Source: Pseudomonas sivasensis | Lineage (GTDB): Bacteria; Pseudomonadota; Gammaproteobacteria; Pseudomonadales; Pseudomonadaceae | DNA: 64,000 nucleotides | Direction: 5' to 3' | Assembly (NCBI RefSeq): GCF_013778505.1 | Contig: NZ_JAAOWU010000013.1 | Location: forward strand, 124,001-188,000 | Part shown: positions 51,313 through 60,475 of the stretch, in pieces | Layout: every line of letters begins with the position of its first letter | How positions within the stretch are numbered: position 1 is the first letter of the stretch | Notes under the pieces: generated by a model | The model's input: the letters and a program-made list of their open reading frames with translations, nothing else | The model's database searches: none | Told to the model about the DNA's origin: nothing | Program-made: the position numbers and the translations under genes

Positions 51313-52476
51313 TTACGACGGCAGACCTCGCACAGGTTCGCAGGGTCGCCAACCTGTCAGCGCGATCAACAAGGTCAGCAGTTGGAACACGATGATCAGC
51401 ACCACACAACCCGTCCAGCCCCATCGTTCCCAAATCAGCGCTGGGACAATCGCACCGCAACTGCCCCCCAAGTAGTAACACGTGAGGTATACGCCGACGG
51501 CACCCGCCTTGTTGTCGCGCGCCGTCGCGGTGGTGAAGGCATTGGCCGCGGCCTGGGCGAGGAACACGCCAGTGGAACTGAGGGCCAGGCCCGTCACGAT
51601 GCACCACAGAGAGGGCACCAGCGTCAGGGCCGATCCACTGACGCCAAGTACGGCAGCGACCGTCAGCAATTGGGCATGTGGACGCGCCTTGCTCAGGCGG
51701 CCGGCGATAGGAATCACAATCAGCGCCAGCAAAAACACCATGTACAGCGTCCCCAAGGCCGCAGACCCAAGGTTGAACGGCGGTAAGCCGAGGTACAAAC
51801 CTGCGTAGGTAAACGCCGCCACCTGGGAAAACAACACGCAAAAGCCTACGGCGTACGCAGCCAATAACGGTTTGCGAAAAACACTCGTAAAGGAAGCCCT
51901 GCCCTGCTCCACTCGCGCACGATTGGCGGGCAACAGAAACTGGATAAACCCGCCGACCATCAGGCTCAACACCGCCAGTAACTCAAAGGCTTCACGCCAG
52001 CCTACATATTCAGTCATCACCCCCGTGACAAAACGCCCGGCAAACCCGCCCAACACCGTGCCCGCGACATAAAGGCTGGTGACTTCGGTGACGTTGCCAC
52101 CGCGCCAACGGTCGCCGATGTAGGCCACGCTGGTGGCAAACACCACGGGTATCACCATGCCCTCCACGAAGCGCCACACCAGCACTTCAGCAAAGCTGTC
52201 GGCATAGGCGGTCATGAGTGTCGGCCCCGCCAGCAGCAACGCGGCCACGCAGATCACCGTGCGTTGCTCGAAACGCCCGGTCACACGGCTGACAAACGGT
52301 GCAGTTATTGCCACGGCCAAAGTAGTCACGGTGATGCTCCAACCCGCTGCGTTGGCGCTGAGATGAAACTGCGCGGCAAAGGTCTGGAGGATGCTCTGGG
52401 TCGCATACAGGTTAAGAAATGCCGCACAGCCACACAGGAACAGGGCAAGGCGGGCACAATGCAGACGCGGCTTCAT
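51313..52476 (-). CDS. Major facilitator superfamily transporter
   Basis: 387 residues from ATG 52476 (GAGAGG upstream). Twelve hydrophobic segments; cytoplasmic loop motif 'SRVTGRFEQRT' between segments 2 and 3 and 'GRLSKARPHAQ' in the second half are MFS features. It is drug/proton antiporter-like in layout. The divergent LysR gene, 95 bp away, probably controls it. Substrate unknown. Confidence 0.88.
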   Translation of the reverse strand: MKPRLHCARLALFLCGCAAFLNLYATQSILQTFAAQFHLSANAAGWSITVTTLAVAITAPFVSRVTGRFEQRTVICVAALLLAGPTLMTAYADSFAEVLVWRFVEGMVIPVVFATSVAYIGDRWRGGNVTEVTSLYVAGTVLGGFAGRFVTGVMTEYVGWREAFELLAVLSLMVGGFIQFLLPANRARVEQGRASFTSVFRKPLLAAYAVGFCVLFSQVAAFTYAGLYLGLPPFNLGSAALGTLYMVFLLALIVIPIAGRLSKARPHAQLLTVAAVLGVSGSALTLVPSLWCIVTGLALSSTGVFLAQAAANAFTTATARDNKAGAVGVYLTCYYLGGSCGAIVPALIWERWGWTGCVVLIIVFQLLTLLIALTGWRPCEPVRGLPS

Positions 52477-52571
52477 GAAACCTCTCGTTTTATTTTGAAA
52501 GGTCTTTATAGAATGGCCGGCAGGTCTGGAACCAATACCGAATTCAGACCGATTGATACCCAAGGATCAGG

Positions 52572-53465
52572 ATGCTCGACCTACGCAAGCTGCGTTACTT
52601 TCTGACGGTCGCTGAAGAATTGCACTTCGGCCGTGCAGCCATTCGCCTGCACCTCGCGCAACCACCGCTGACCCGGCAGATTTCAGCGTTGGAAGCGCAG
52701 TTGGGTTTCAAACTGTTTGACCGCACCAGCCGCACCGTGACGCTCACCGCCCAAGGCCGGTCGTTCCTGCCCTACGCACGCGGGGTGTTGGAACAGGTGG
52801 ACTTGGCCCAAGCGATCGCAGACAAATTGGCTGCGGGTACCGCCGGACAACTGTCCGTCGGTTATGCCAGCTCAATCGCCCTGTCAGATCTTTTCAGCCA
52901 AGCGATCCAGTCTTTTGCCCGGCAATTTCCGGATGTGCAGCTGACGCTGGTCGAAAGTGCCTCCGGCAGCCTGTGTGCTCAGGTAGCGGATGGGCGGCTG
53001 GATATCGGGTTGAGCCGCATGGTGCCGCAACGTCCAGAAGTGCAGGCGCTATCCCTCGCAGAAGAGCGCTTACTGGCGGCGGTGTCCAAAGACAGCCCAC
53101 TGGCGACTCTGGCCGAGGTCAGCCTGGCGCAGCTCAGTGCCTACCCGTTGATATTATTTCCGGCGGATTATGGCTCGGGGCTTAACCAGTCCATCGAACA
53201 GCTTTACCGACACCACGGCGTGCGCCTGCACCTTGGGCCGACTGGGCGGCAGATCACCTCGATCATTGCGCTGGTGGCGGCCGGCCAAGGTGTGGCGTTG
53301 GTACCGGAATGCACACAAAGCTTGATGAACAAAGGCGTGACGTACAGGCCGTTGGTCGAGGGGGATGCTTACGCGCAGTTGTTAGTGTTGACCCCGGCTG
53401 AAACAAAAAGCGTGCTGGTGGAGGCCTTCCTCAGCGTGATCGTTGGGATCTCCCATAACCGGTAA
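52572..53465 (+). CDS. LysR-family regulator, divergent from the MFS gene
   Basis: 297 residues: helix-turn-helix 'FGRAAIRLHLAQPPLTRQIS', linker, and ligand domain with 'ADGRLDIGLSRM' and 'IALVAAGQGVALVPE'. The divergent pairing with the MFS gene suggests it switches that exporter in answer to an inducer. Confidence 0.9.
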   Translation: MLDLRKLRYFLTVAEELHFGRAAIRLHLAQPPLTRQISALEAQLGFKLFDRTSRTVTLTAQGRSFLPYARGVLEQVDLAQAIADKLAAGTAGQLSVGYASSIALSDLFSQAIQSFARQFPDVQLTLVESASGSLCAQVADGRLDIGLSRMVPQRPEVQALSLAEERLLAAVSKDSPLATLAEVSLAQLSAYPLILFPADYGSGLNQSIEQLYRHHGVRLHLGPTGRQITSIIALVAAGQGVALVPECTQSLMNKGVTYRPLVEGDAYAQLLVLTPAETKSVLVEAFLSVIVGISHNR

Positions 53466-53590
53466 AACCTGCGAAAAACCTCGCCACACCTCACAGGATC
53501 GCTAGCCTGATGTCAGCAATGACTGACAGCGGCAATTAACGAGTGTCCCGACAATCCCGGTTGGTCGGCCAGAAATGCGGAACCACAGCC

Positions 53591-53923
53591 ATGCTTGAAC
53601 CTGGACAAGCCACACCAAAGCCCCTATTGCGCCAAATACTCGGCTGGGTGCTTGTATTACCCCTGCTGATCTCGTTTGTACGGTTGCCATTCCCTCTAGG
53701 ACTGGTGCTGGCACTGGGCGTCATGGCCGGATCGGTCTACGGCTTACGGCTAGCCCATCGTCATGCAACCCGACGAGTCACCCTGTTCGCCTTGATCGTC
53801 ACCCTGCTGAATGGCATCTCATTGATCGCAATGGGGACAGCTTCACTGCTTAAAGCCGTGTTTTATCTTGTGTGGCTCTACGCGTATCCGCATTACGCCA
53901 ACTGGGTGTACTGGAATTTCTAA
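53591..53923 (+). CDS. Small unassigned membrane protein
   Basis: 110 residues from ATG 53591. Three to four hydrophobic segments (about 18-31, 35-50, 60-80, 85-100) with short loops and an aromatic end 'YAYPHYANWVYWNF'. No family recognised. It is a single gene between the LysR gene and ogt. Confidence 0.6.
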   Translation: MLEPGQATPKPLLRQILGWVLVLPLLISFVRLPFPLGLVLALGVMAGSVYGLRLAHRHATRRVTLFALIVTLLNGISLIAMGTASLLKAVFYLVWLYAYPHYANWVYWNF

Positions 53924-54022
53924 GCACTGAAGAATTCGATCGCAAGAAACGTAGTTTCCAGTGCAGCGCAGGGAGCTACAGTCTCGATCACGTATCGACA
54001 CGGCCTGACGAGGACCTCAACC

Positions 54023-54523
54023 ATGCCCTACGAATACAAGCTCATGCCCTCCCCCGTCGGCCAACTCACCCTGGTGGCGCGCAATGGCAAGCTAAGCGCC
54101 ATCCTTTGGGAGACAGAACGCGCCAACCGCGTGCGCCTGGGGGAGTTGCACGAGGCCAACCAGAATCCGGTGCTGCTGGAGACCGAGCGCCAGTTGCAGG
54201 AGTACTTCGCCGGCACGCGCAGCACCTTCGAGCTGGAACTGGATTTCAACGGCACCGCGTTCCAAAAGCAGGTCTGGCAGGCGTTGCTCACCATTCCTTT
54301 CGGCGAAACCCGCAGTTACAGCCAGATCGCCCGGCAGATCGGCAACCCCAAAGCCGTGCGCGCCGTCGGCGCTGCGAATGGGCGAAACCCGATTTCGATC
54401 GTTGCCCCATGCCATCGGGTCATTGGTGCGGCGGGCAGCCTGACCGGATTTGCCGGTGGACTGGAAGCCAAACACTACTTGCTCACGCTGGAAGGCACCG
54501 ACCAGGCCCAATTGGCGTTCTAG
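54023..54523 (+). CDS. ogt: Methylated-DNA--protein-cysteine methyltransferase
   Basis: 166 residues. Acceptor Cys130 in 'VAPCHRVIGAAGSL', preceded by the winged helix 'FGETRSYSQIARQIGNPKAV'. It takes methyl groups off O6-methylguanine in a suicide reaction. It lacks the extra N-terminal domain of Ada. ATG after AGGACCTCAACC. Confidence 0.93.
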   Translation: MPYEYKLMPSPVGQLTLVARNGKLSAILWETERANRVRLGELHEANQNPVLLETERQLQEYFAGTRSTFELELDFNGTAFQKQVWQALLTIPFGETRSYSQIARQIGNPKAVRAVGAANGRNPISIVAPCHRVIGAAGSLTGFAGGLEAKHYLLTLEGTDQAQLAF

Positions 54524-54634
54524 GATTACGCGACAAAATCGTACACATGTGTTCAGGCGCACAATTGTAAAAAGAAATTTCAGCGAGCCACTGCGGTCCA
54601 TCATTTCATCGCCATCTCAATAAGGAACCCGGTC

Positions 54635-55060
54635 ATGAAATTCTCCGCAGTCTCGCAATCCCTGTCTCGCTGGGCTGGCAGCCCGCGCACGTTCTACGCA
54701 GCGGTGGCGTTGATCTTGGCATGGAGCCTGAGCGGGCCGTACTTTCACTACAACGACACCTGGCAACTGATCATCAACACTTCGACCACGATCATCACCT
54801 TCCTGATGGTGTTTCTGATCCAAAACACACAAAACCGCGACAACGACATCCTGCATATCAAGATCGACGAGTTGCTGCGCGTGTCCAAGGATGCGCAGAA
54901 CGCCGTACTCAGCCTGGACGGCCTGGACCGCAAAGAGCTGGAAAAACTGCGCCAGGAATACCGCAGCATTGGCAATACCGGCACCGTCAACCTGAACAGC
55001 AGTTGCGGCCACGCCGCCGACGACGCGGCGCCCGCCAAAACCGATCTGAATCAGGCATAA
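54635..55060 (+). CDS. Low-affinity iron permease family protein
   Basis: 141 residues with two hydrophobic segments (20-40 and 45-67), the second holding 'NTSTTIITFLMVFLIQNTQN', the family hallmark (PF04120), and a helical cytoplasmic tail with 'ILHIKIDELLRVSKDAQNAV'. The family name comes from yeast Fet4; whether the bacterial form carries iron is not proven. Confidence 0.8.
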   Translation: MKFSAVSQSLSRWAGSPRTFYAAVALILAWSLSGPYFHYNDTWQLIINTSTTIITFLMVFLIQNTQNRDNDILHIKIDELLRVSKDAQNAVLSLDGLDRKELEKLRQEYRSIGNTGTVNLNSSCGHAADDAAPAKTDLNQA

Positions 55061-55097
55061 AAAAACGGCGGTTGGAGAAGATCCAACCGCCGTTTTT
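55061..55097. terminator. Bidirectional terminator
   Basis: AAAACGGCGGTTGGA / TCCAACCGCCGTTTT with a short GAAGA loop, between the convergent iron-permease and DUF4142 genes. Confidence 0.85.
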
Positions 55098-55114
55098 CAA
55101 TTCAGGTAACGGCT

Positions 55115-55642
55115 TCAACCGTCGCCTTGATGACCTTTACCGTAGGTGGACGCCAAGGCTCGGGCCTTCTGCAGGCGCTCCTCCAATTTGGGCAGTGTCT
55201 CATCCACCAACGCTTTTATTTCCGGCACATCCGACGCAGCGCCTTCCTTCTTGAACAGCGCGATGGCGTCTTCGTTTTCCTTCACGTGCTGCGCGGTGTA
55301 AGCGGCATCGAACGAGTCACCGTCCTTGAGTTCGGGCATCAGGGTTTCAGCTTTGTCGACGATTTTTTCGCGGGGCGCCACTGGCAGGTCAAGCTTCTTG
55401 GCGATAGCCGCCAAGTGCTGGTTGGCCAAGGTGCGCTCGTTGATCACCTCGATGGTGTAGTCCTTGATTTCCTGGGACGAGGTTTTCGCGTGTGCCATGC
55501 GGCTGGTCTCGATATCGGCCATGCCTTTGGCAGAAGCCTGCTCGATGAATTCAGCAGGCGACTGGGCGAAAGCATTGCTGGCGCCGAGGCCCAGCAGCAT
55601 CGCGAAACTGGCGGTGCGTAACCGGATAGCCATGCGGCTCAT
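55115..55642 (-). CDS. DUF4142 family exported protein
   Basis: 175 residues from ATG 55642; the frame's longer form overlaps the LysE gene and is not coding. Signal peptide ends 'ASNAFAQ' (about residue 26). The rest is a four-helix bundle with 'FIEQASAKGMADIETSRMA' and 'HVKENEDAIALFKKEG', typical of DUF4142, a ferritin-like fold. Role in the periplasm unknown, often linked to stress. Confidence 0.83.
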   Translation of the reverse strand: MSRMAIRLRTASFAMLLGLGASNAFAQSPAEFIEQASAKGMADIETSRMAHAKTSSQEIKDYTIEVINERTLANQHLAAIAKKLDLPVAPREKIVDKAETLMPELKDGDSFDAAYTAQHVKENEDAIALFKKEGAASDVPEIKALVDETLPKLEERLQKARALASTYGKGHQGDG

Positions 55643-55760
55643 GATGGGTTCCTCCAGGGCAAAAATAAGTACGGGGAACACACCCCGCCCTGAATTCGAA
55701 TTTTCAGGGCGGTAAAGGTTTAGAAAAAACTCGCCGGTGCGACGAACGGTCGTCGGCGCA

Positions 55761-56402
55761 TCAAGCCGATTTGCTGGCAAACAGGCCCGGTAACGCATGG
55801 GCCAGGGCATTGATGGCGAAGCCGATAAACATCACGCCACAGAGCCTGGTGATGAGGATTTCATGGCGCTGATACACCGTGCGTACGCGCTGGGCGCCGA
55901 CCACGCCGATCAGGATTGCGTAGGCCAACACACCACCGACGAAGCTCAGGAAGATCAACGCCGGCAGCATCGACCAGGTCAGCAATTCGGCACGGCTGGA
56001 CAGCAACGCCGTAAACGTCGCCACCGCGACTGGATACGCCTTGGGGTTGGTCAAGCCGAACACAATGCCGTGCCAGAACGGATGCCGCGCGGCGCCCTGA
56101 GGGGCATCACTGCTGCGACGCTGGGTGCGGATGGCCCGCCAGCCAAGCCAGAACAGATACAGGCCACTGAGCACGCCGAGCACATCGAACGCGCTGCTGC
56201 CGACTTCCCGCGCGCCCACAATCGCGACCAACGCCGTACTGCACCACAGCACATCGCCGAGCAAGTGCCCACACAGAAACCCCGCCCCGGCACGACGGCC
56301 GCGGGCGGCGCCGATGCCAAACACTGCCAAGACTCCGGGGCCAGGCGTAATACCGTAGATAAAACCCGACGCGAGGACGGCGAGCAGCAGGGATAGGGTC
56401 AT
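55761..56402 (-). CDS. LysE/RhtB family amino-acid exporter
   Basis: 213 residues with six hydrophobic segments. The family motif near the start is 'FIYGITPGPGVLAVFGIGAA', followed by 'GAGFLCGHLLGDVLW' and later 'FWHGIVFGLTNPKAYPV' with the conserved Asn-Pro-Lys. It exports an amino acid or derivative. Single gene. Confidence 0.88.
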   Translation of the reverse strand: MTLSLLLAVLASGFIYGITPGPGVLAVFGIGAARGRRAGAGFLCGHLLGDVLWCSTALVAIVGAREVGSSAFDVLGVLSGLYLFWLGWRAIRTQRRSSDAPQGAARHPFWHGIVFGLTNPKAYPVAVATFTALLSSRAELLTWSMLPALIFLSFVGGVLAYAILIGVVGAQRVRTVYQRHEILITRLCGVMFIGFAINALAHALPGLFASKSA

Positions 56403-56456
56403 GGGCGTGACTCAAACAAAGCGTGGGAAGGTGGAGCGATTCTGCACGTTCCTACG

Positions 56457-56867
56457 CTAAGGGTAAAACCTCATTCCCGAATAGGGTTTGTCGCGGCAAG
56501 CCAACAGACGCGAAGCCAGGTCGCCGACATGGGCTTCGAGCTTATGACCATCGGGATCAAGGAAATAGAACGAGGCGCCTTCGCTTCGGTTATCGCGCCA
56601 CTCCTGCACCTCGGCGGCGCGCAGACGCGAAACCAGCGCAGCGAACTCACTCGTTCCGACGGTGAACGCATAGTGGGTGTAATCGGCACCTGGCTTCGAC
56701 TCACGTAGCGGATCAAGCGACAGGCATAGCCATAGACCCGGCAATGACAAATAGGCGCCGCTGTCCCAAGTGGCGTCGAGCTTGAGCTGCAACAGCTCAT
56801 GGTAAAAAGTGACGCTACGACTCAAGTCGGTGATGGCCAGGGTCAAGTGATTGAAGCCTGAGAGCAT
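56457..56867 (-). CDS. fosA: Fosfomycin resistance glutathione transferase FosA
   Basis: 136 residues, vicinal-oxygen-chelate fold. Metal ligands are visible as His7 ('SGFNHLTLAI'), His65 ('ADYTHYAF') and Glu111 ('GHKLEAHVGD'), and the Thr-rich/K+ loop 'NRSEGASFYFLDPDGH' is kept. It adds glutathione to fosfomycin, opening the epoxide. Close to the chromosomal P. aeruginosa type. Upstream on the same strand, 12 bp away, lies a LysR gene. Confidence 0.92.
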   Translation of the reverse strand: MLSGFNHLTLAITDLSRSVTFYHELLQLKLDATWDSGAYLSLPGLWLCLSLDPLRESKPGADYTHYAFTVGTSEFAALVSRLRAAEVQEWRDNRSEGASFYFLDPDGHKLEAHVGDLASRLLACRDKPYSGMRFYP

Positions 56868-56879
56868 GTCTTTTTCCTG

Positions 56880-57806
56880 TTATCTGCGGCCTTCGGACAA
56901 CATACCCTGCACCTGCCCAATCAACCACTGCAACCCAGAATCCCCTCCCCGTCGCGCATGCCACGCCAGCTCGAAGGCAAACGAGGGAATATGAAATGGC
57001 GGCGCCACGGCGACCAGATGCTGGTGATCAATATTCAGCAAGCCTCGCGACGATACGGTCAGGATCAAGTCCGTGCCCTCAATCAACTGCGGCGCCACGC
57101 CCCAGTGCGGCAGGCTGATCGCCACATGCCGCCGCTGACGAATCGCCGTCAGCGCTCGTTCGATTTCCGGCGTCCCGCTGCCGCGCATTTCCAGCAGCAC
57201 ATGGGGGCGCGAGAGGTAGGTGGGCAGGTCGAGAGAGCCGTCATGCGGCAGGCTGCTACGGTCCACCAGACAGGTGTAATGCTCGTCGAACAAGGGCGTA
57301 GTACGCAGTTCAGCAGGCATATCGGGGAACACGCCAGCGGCCAGGTCAAGGTCGCCATTGAGCACGCCGTCAACCATGCCTTCGCGGCTGGTCTGGATGA
57401 TTTGCAGGTCGATGCCCGGTGCTTCACGGCGCAGTACACGAACCAACCTCGGTAAGAAAATCGCCGCGCTGTAGTCCGACATCGCCACACGAAAACGACG
57501 CTTCGCCGATGCCGGATCAAAGCGATTCGGCGCCAGTAGCGCCTGCACCTGCGCCAACGCTTCGGCCAGCGGTGCCGCCAATTCCAACGCACGGGCGGTG
57601 GGCACCAGCGTGCCGCCCTGACGCACCAGCAACGGATCACCCAGCACATCCCGCAACCGCGCCAGCGCATGGCTGACCGCCGGCTGGCTCAGGTGCACGC
57701 GCTCGGCGGCGCGGGTGACGTGTTGCTCACTGAGCAAGGCGTCGAGGATCACCAACAGGTTGAGGTCAATACGGCGCAGATCATTCATCAGCTGCATATC
57801 CAGCAT
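56880..57806 (-). CDS. LysR-family regulator next to fosA
   Basis: 308 residues; ATGs at codons 4 and 7 ('MNDLRRIDLNLLVILDALLS') are possible starts. Helix-turn-helix 'VTRAAERVHLSQPAVSHALA'; effector domain of the NodD/NahR-like branch ('RLVRVLRREAPGIDLQII'). It precedes fosA on the same strand by 12 bp and is divergent from the ydcZ-type gene 68 bp away, either of which may be its target. Confidence 0.88.
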   Translation of the reverse strand: MLDMQLMNDLRRIDLNLLVILDALLSEQHVTRAAERVHLSQPAVSHALARLRDVLGDPLLVRQGGTLVPTARALELAAPLAEALAQVQALLAPNRFDPASAKRRFRVAMSDYSAAIFLPRLVRVLRREAPGIDLQIIQTSREGMVDGVLNGDLDLAAGVFPDMPAELRTTPLFDEHYTCLVDRSSLPHDGSLDLPTYLSRPHVLLEMRGSGTPEIERALTAIRQRRHVAISLPHWGVAPQLIEGTDLILTVSSRGLLNIDHQHLVAVAPPFHIPSFAFELAWHARRGGDSGLQWLIGQVQGMLSEGRR

Positions 57807-57874
57807 AATAATTTGGAATTTAAATTAGATCGACGAATGACCTAGAGTCCAGCAAAACCTCTGGGAGATCCAAC

Positions 57875-58363
57875 ATGACAACGTTGCAGTGGGCAGGTTT
57901 ATTGGCGCTAGCGGTAATCGCCGGGGCGGTGGTGCCGTTTCAGAGTGCAATCAATGCCAACCTTGGGCGCGGGCTCGGCCACCCGCTGTGGGCCACCCTG
58001 GCGTCACTGCTGGTGAGCATGATGGTGTTGCTGCCGGTGATCGTGGCGCTGCGTCTGCCGCTGCCCAGCCTCACGTTTATCGTCAAGGCGCCGCTGTGGA
58101 TGTGGGCCGGTGGCGCGTTTGGTGTGTGCTTTATCGCGCTGGCGTTGATGCTGCTGCCCAAGCTGGGTGCGTCGGGGTTTATCGCCCTGGCGTTGGCGGG
58201 ACAGATGCTTGCATCACTGCTGCTTGATCACTTTGGGTTGTTCGGTCTGGTGGAGCGTCAACTGACAACGCCACGGGTGCTTGGGGCGTTGTTGTTGATG
58301 GGCGGTGTGGCGCTGATTCAGTTTGGCAACACGTCCGCACGCGCACTGGCAACAGCGAGCTGA
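57875..58363 (+). CDS. DMT family transporter, YdcZ/DUF606 type
   Basis: 162 residues, five hydrophobic segments. 'VVPFQSAINANLGRGLGHPL' after the first segment and 'AGQMLASLLLDHFGLFGL' near the end are family marks (PF04657). Half-size drug/metabolite transporter that probably works as a dimer. Divergent from the LysR gene. Confidence 0.87.
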   Translation: MTTLQWAGLLALAVIAGAVVPFQSAINANLGRGLGHPLWATLASLLVSMMVLLPVIVALRLPLPSLTFIVKAPLWMWAGGAFGVCFIALALMLLPKLGASGFIALALAGQMLASLLLDHFGLFGLVERQLTTPRVLGALLLMGGVALIQFGNTSARALATAS

Positions 58364-58436
58364 TCAGCCTTTGGCATCGATTTCGTTGATGTCATCCGGT
58401 GCGCAAGGCAACTCACAGTTGTGCGCGGCCACAGCA

Positions 58437-59111
58437 TCAGCAGCGCTCAGCCGCCAGGCGATTGATCTCGCCCTGCTCCACCACCGGTTGCGGCGCGCCA
58501 TGGCGCACCGCTTGCAACATGGCTCGGCCGACAGTTTCCGTACTCACCACCCAGCCCGGCTTAACCCGACGCACCAACGAAAGCACTGGCCCGAGCACGG
58601 AGTAAAACGCTTGATACAGCGGCGTCTTAGAGCGCACACCGTGCAGCGGCTGAATGATCCCCGGCCGAAACAGGTACACCGCCTTGAACGGCAATCGCAG
58701 CAACGCGTTCTCGGTCTTGCCTTTGACCCGCGCCCACATCGAATGGCCCGCCTCGGAGCTGTCGGTGCCAGCGCCGGACACGTAGATAAACGTCATCTGT
58801 GGATTGAGCCGCGCCAAGGTGCTGGCAGCTACGAGCGTCAGGTCATAGGTGAGGTGGGTGTACGTGGTTTCATTCATGCCGGCCGACGACACGCCGAGGC
58901 AGAAGAAGCAGGCATCAAAGCCTTGCAGCAGGTTTTCCAGGGGTTGGAAATCCAGCATGTCGCTGTGCAATACCTGATGCAGCTTGCCGTGTTCCTGGGT
59001 CAGGGGCGTGCGGCCAACGGCGACGATTTCCTGGACATCGGCAGCCAACAGGCATTCACGCAGAACGCCTTGGCCAACCATGCCGGTGGCTCCGAATAAC
59101 AGAACTCTCAT
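58437..59111 (-). CDS. NAD(P)-binding short-chain oxidoreductase (HTATIP2-like)
   Basis: 224 residues. Rossmann start 'LLFGATGMVGQGVLRECL', 'ACFFCLGVSSAGMNETTYTH' and 'YLFRPGIIQPLHGVRSKTP' follow the pattern of the atypical SDR group that includes TIP30/YbjT-like proteins. Catalytic Ser/Tyr/Lys are not obvious, so it may bind NAD(P)H without classic reductase activity. Single gene. Confidence 0.78.
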   Translation of the reverse strand: MRVLLFGATGMVGQGVLRECLLAADVQEIVAVGRTPLTQEHGKLHQVLHSDMLDFQPLENLLQGFDACFFCLGVSSAGMNETTYTHLTYDLTLVAASTLARLNPQMTFIYVSGAGTDSSEAGHSMWARVKGKTENALLRLPFKAVYLFRPGIIQPLHGVRSKTPLYQAFYSVLGPVLSLVRRVKPGWVVSTETVGRAMLQAVRHGAPQPVVEQGEINRLAAERC

Positions 59112-59202
59112 AAGGTGACCTCAGCGGCAAGCCGCAAGCTTCATGCTCAAGTTGAATGCATCCAACCTGTAGCTTAACGCTTGCAGCTTGAGGCTGCCCC
59201 AC

Positions 59203-60351
59203 TCAAAACGCGCTGCGAAAGATCTCCTCGATCTGACGCTGATCCGCGCGCCGTGGGTTGGTCAGGCCGCACGCATCCTTCAACGCATTGGTCGCCAGCA
59301 GCGGAATATCCTGCAACTTGGCACCCAGCTCACGCAGGCCCGCCGGAATTTCAACGTCCTGGGCCAGGCTACGAATGGCGGCGATGGCAGCTTGGGCGCC
59401 CTCTTCATCGGTGATGCCCTTGATGTCTGCCCCCAGCGCTCGGCCTACATCGCTCAAGCGTTTGGCACTTACGCTGGCGTTGAAGCTTTGCACATGGGGC
59501 AGCAGCACCGCGTTGCACACGCCGTGGGGCAGGTCGTAGAACCCGCCCAGCTGGTGAGCCATGGCGTGCACAAAACCCAGGGACGCGTTGTTGAACGCCA
59601 TGCCGGCGAGGAACTGCGCGTAAGCCATGTTTTCCCGCGCGACCTTGTCACTGCCATCACGGACAGCCAGGCGCAGGTTGGCGCTGATCAGTTCGATGGC
59701 CTTGATCGCGCAGGCGTCAGTGATCGGCGTGGCGGCGGTGGAGACATAGGCTTCGATGGCGTGAGTCAGGGCGTCCATGCCGGTGGCGGCGGTGAGCCCC
59801 TTAGGCATGCCAACCATCAGCGATGGGTCGTTGACCGACAGCAGTGGCGTGACGTTGCGGTCAACGATGGCCATTTTCACGTGACGGGTTTCGTCGGTGA
59901 TGATGCAGAAGCGGGTCATCTCGCTGGCCGTGCCGGCAGTGGTGTTGATGGCTACCAGCGGCAGTTGCGGCTTGGCCGATTGGTCCACGCCTTCGTAGTC
60001 GCCGATATGCCCGCCGTTGGTGGCGCACAGGGCGATGCCCTTGGCGCAGTCATGGGGCGAGCCGCCGCCCAGCGACACCACAAAATCACACGCACTTTGC
60101 TGCAACAGCGCCAGGCCTTTCTCGACGTTTTCCACATTGGGGTTGGGTTTGGCACCGTCATAGATCACCGAGTCGATGTCTTGCATCGCCAGTTTCTCGG
60201 CGATCATGCTGGCGACGCCCGCCTTGGCCAGACCGGCGTCGGTGACAATCAGCGCCTTGCGAAAACCGTAGTTGCGGATGGCGTTCATGGCTTCGTCGAG
60301 GCAGTCGGTGCCCATGATGTTGACGGCTGGGATGAAGAAGGTGCTGCTCAT
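59203..60351 (-). CDS. Iron-containing alcohol dehydrogenase
   Basis: 382 residues from ATG 60351; upstream codons of the frame are not supported. NAD site 'VVSLGGGSPHDCAKGIAL' and 'NTTAGTASEMTRFCIITD', metal site with 'GMDALTHAIEAYVST' and 'FVHAMAHQLGGFYDLPHGVC'. It fits the YiaY/ErcA branch of group III dehydrogenases. In P. aeruginosa such an enzyme lies in the ethanol-oxidation regulon, but no exaA-type genes are seen here. Confidence 0.9.
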   Translation of the reverse strand: MSSTFFIPAVNIMGTDCLDEAMNAIRNYGFRKALIVTDAGLAKAGVASMIAEKLAMQDIDSVIYDGAKPNPNVENVEKGLALLQQSACDFVVSLGGGSPHDCAKGIALCATNGGHIGDYEGVDQSAKPQLPLVAINTTAGTASEMTRFCIITDETRHVKMAIVDRNVTPLLSVNDPSLMVGMPKGLTAATGMDALTHAIEAYVSTAATPITDACAIKAIELISANLRLAVRDGSDKVARENMAYAQFLAGMAFNNASLGFVHAMAHQLGGFYDLPHGVCNAVLLPHVQSFNASVSAKRLSDVGRALGADIKGITDEEGAQAAIAAIRSLAQDVEIPAGLRELGAKLQDIPLLATNALKDACGLTNPRRADQRQIEEIFRSAF

Positions 60352-60475
60352 GGCGAATCCTCGGATAACGTTTCTGCCTCTAGCATCGGCCTCAGTTGTC
60401 TGCGGCATCTTGATCAGGATCAACGTCAGCTCGTGATAAAGTCACCGCCCAGCCGATTTCGAGTAGCCCGCCGCA